From positions 1 to 34,046 of the forward strand of contig JAUXRI010000082.1 in assembly GCA_030681895.1 (NCBI GenBank): DNA of 34,046 nucleotides. Direction: 5' to 3'. Numbering within the stretch: the stretch's first letter is position 1; each line of letters begins with the position of its first letter. The notes under the pieces were generated by a model. The model had not been told where the DNA came from. It worked only from the letters and a program-made list of their open reading frames with translations, and searched no databases. Shown one piece after another: positions 33,698 to 34,046 of the stretch. The stretch comes from Myxococcales bacterium. GTDB lineage: Bacteria > Myxococcota > Myxococcia > Myxococcales > Myxococcaceae. Position numbers and translations under genes: made by a program.

Positions 33698-33713
33698 TGG
33701 CACACCCGTGGCA
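33698..33713 (+). promoter_or_regulatory. Sigma-54-like promoter sequence
   Basis: TGGCAC-ACCCG-TGGCA has GG and GC 12 bases apart and matches the -24/-12 consensus at all but two of its fixed positions. It faces right, antisense to the cytochrome oxidase genes, with no plus-strand gene visible before the window edge. It may be chance. Confidence 0.3.
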
Positions 33714-33723
33714 CAGGGCGCCG

Positions 33724-33933
33724 TCAGCGAAGGACCGAGAGCACGAGCACCAGCAGCGTCACGAAGGCCGCGAACCCGAGCGCATGAAGTCGGGCCGCCT
33801 CGCGCAGCTCCATGAACTCGAGGCCCACGGCGAGCGCCTTGAGGCCCGCCAGCACGAGCGCCACCTGGAGTCGCCCCGAGCCTACCGACGCCATCGAGAG
33901 CCCAACGAGCACCACCCACGTCACCAGCCGCAT
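33724..33933 (-). CDS. Cytochrome c oxidase subunit IV (small prokaryotic type)
   Basis: A 69-residue membrane protein with three hydrophobic segments (about 3-18, 22-36 and 50-68). The conserved LEFMELREA follows the second, as in the prokaryotic cytochrome oxidase subunit IV family, which stabilises the heme-copper oxidase. The ATG at 33933 shares a base with the subunit III stop (TGATG), so translation is coupled. This favours it over the longer frame from 33984. It is the last gene of a cox operon running in from the right. Confidence 0.87.
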   Translation of the reverse strand: MRLVTWVVLVGLSMASVGSGRLQVALVLAGLKALAVGLEFMELREAARLHALGFAAFVTLLVLVLSVLR

Positions 33934-34046
33934 CAGGCCCCCGCGAAGAACAACGGAAAGAGGAAGAACCAGGCGACGTCGCACAGATGCCAGAAGAGCA
34001 CCGAGCCCACGACGGCCGTCTCTTCGTCTTCGAAGTGCGCTCGCCC
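33933..34046 (-). CDS. Cytochrome c oxidase subunit III, C-terminal end only
   Basis: The last 37 codons of a gene that continues past the right edge. The translation reads through HFEDEETAVVGSVL to FWHLCDVAWFFLFPLFF before the stop. This is the final transmembrane helix of heme-copper oxidase subunit III, where YWHFVDVVW is the usual form. It is followed by the subunit IV gene with a one-base overlap. Confidence 0.85.
   Translation of the reverse strand, partial: GRAHFEDEETAVVGSVLFWHLCDVAWFFLFPLFFAGA

Noticed and set aside
33627..33723. Integrated element or attachment site at the 3' end of tRNA-Phe
   Set aside because: No repeat of the tRNA 3' end and no integrase gene is visible, and the next genes are an ordinary cytochrome oxidase operon.

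Overview
The window is high-GC DNA whose gene content points to a myxobacterium (phylum Myxococcota), probably near the Archangiaceae or Myxococcaceae. The evidence is a Ser/Thr kinase with a PEGA-like tail next to an FHA-type sigma-54 activator, many lipoproteins with Gly/Ala/Ser or Asp-Ala-Gly linkers, MopE-type Cys/Asp repeats, an FG-GAP/UnbV protein, a GspE N-terminal-domain protein, and Kdo (LPS core) genes of a Gram-negative envelope. The genus cannot be resolved from sequence alone.

Layout. 1-5.2 kb: the 3' part of a secreted four-repeat protein, an M16 metalloprotease and miaE. 5.3-8.0 kb: a membrane-anchored tail-collar-like protein and an FG-GAP/UnbV protein. 8.1-10.7 kb: an unknown coiled-coil protein on the minus strand, then kdsB and ppa. 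10.7-15.6 kb: an unknown lipoprotein facing a short GH31 glycosidase and a small lipoprotein. 15.8-18.6 kb: pyrG and an unknown Cys-rich gene. 18.7-21.2 kb: a large HYDIN-like/MopE-repeat lipoprotein on the minus strand. 21.4-23.3 kb: a zinc-ribbon protein, kdsA and kdsC. 23.3-25.0 kb: a Cys-rich lipoprotein gene broken by one in-frame TAG. 25.1-28.1 kb: a GspE_N protein, a TetR-like regulator and a CXXCH lipoprotein. 28.3-33.5 kb: a redoxin-like lipoprotein with an in-frame TGA, a TPR-like membrane protein, a DAG-linker lipoprotein, and the kinase/FHA-activator pair. 33.5-34.0 kb: tRNA-Phe(GAA) and, on the minus strand, the end of a cytochrome c oxidase operon (subunits III and IV).

How the genes fit together. 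KdsA, KdsC and KdsB make Kdo-8-P, Kdo and CMP-Kdo. PyrG supplies the CTP, and the pyrophosphatase beside kdsB can remove the PPi that KdsB releases. MiaE modifies A37 of tRNAs of the A36-A37-A38 type, which the tRNA-Phe here has. The kinase and activator genes overlap by four bases and probably form a phospho-signalling pair controlling sigma-54 promoters.

The most notable item is the gene at 28302-28826. Its reading frame crosses a TGA exactly where the first residue of a CxxC redox motif is expected (U-G-Y-C). A hairpin resembling a bacterial SECIS begins at the TGA. I read it as a probable selenocysteine-containing envelope redoxin. A second pattern is a TA-headed -10-like hexamer exactly 7 nt before six start codons, suggesting leaderless transcripts. 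No gene-free stretch exceeds 300 bases. I saw no CRISPR array, insertion sequence or rRNA.
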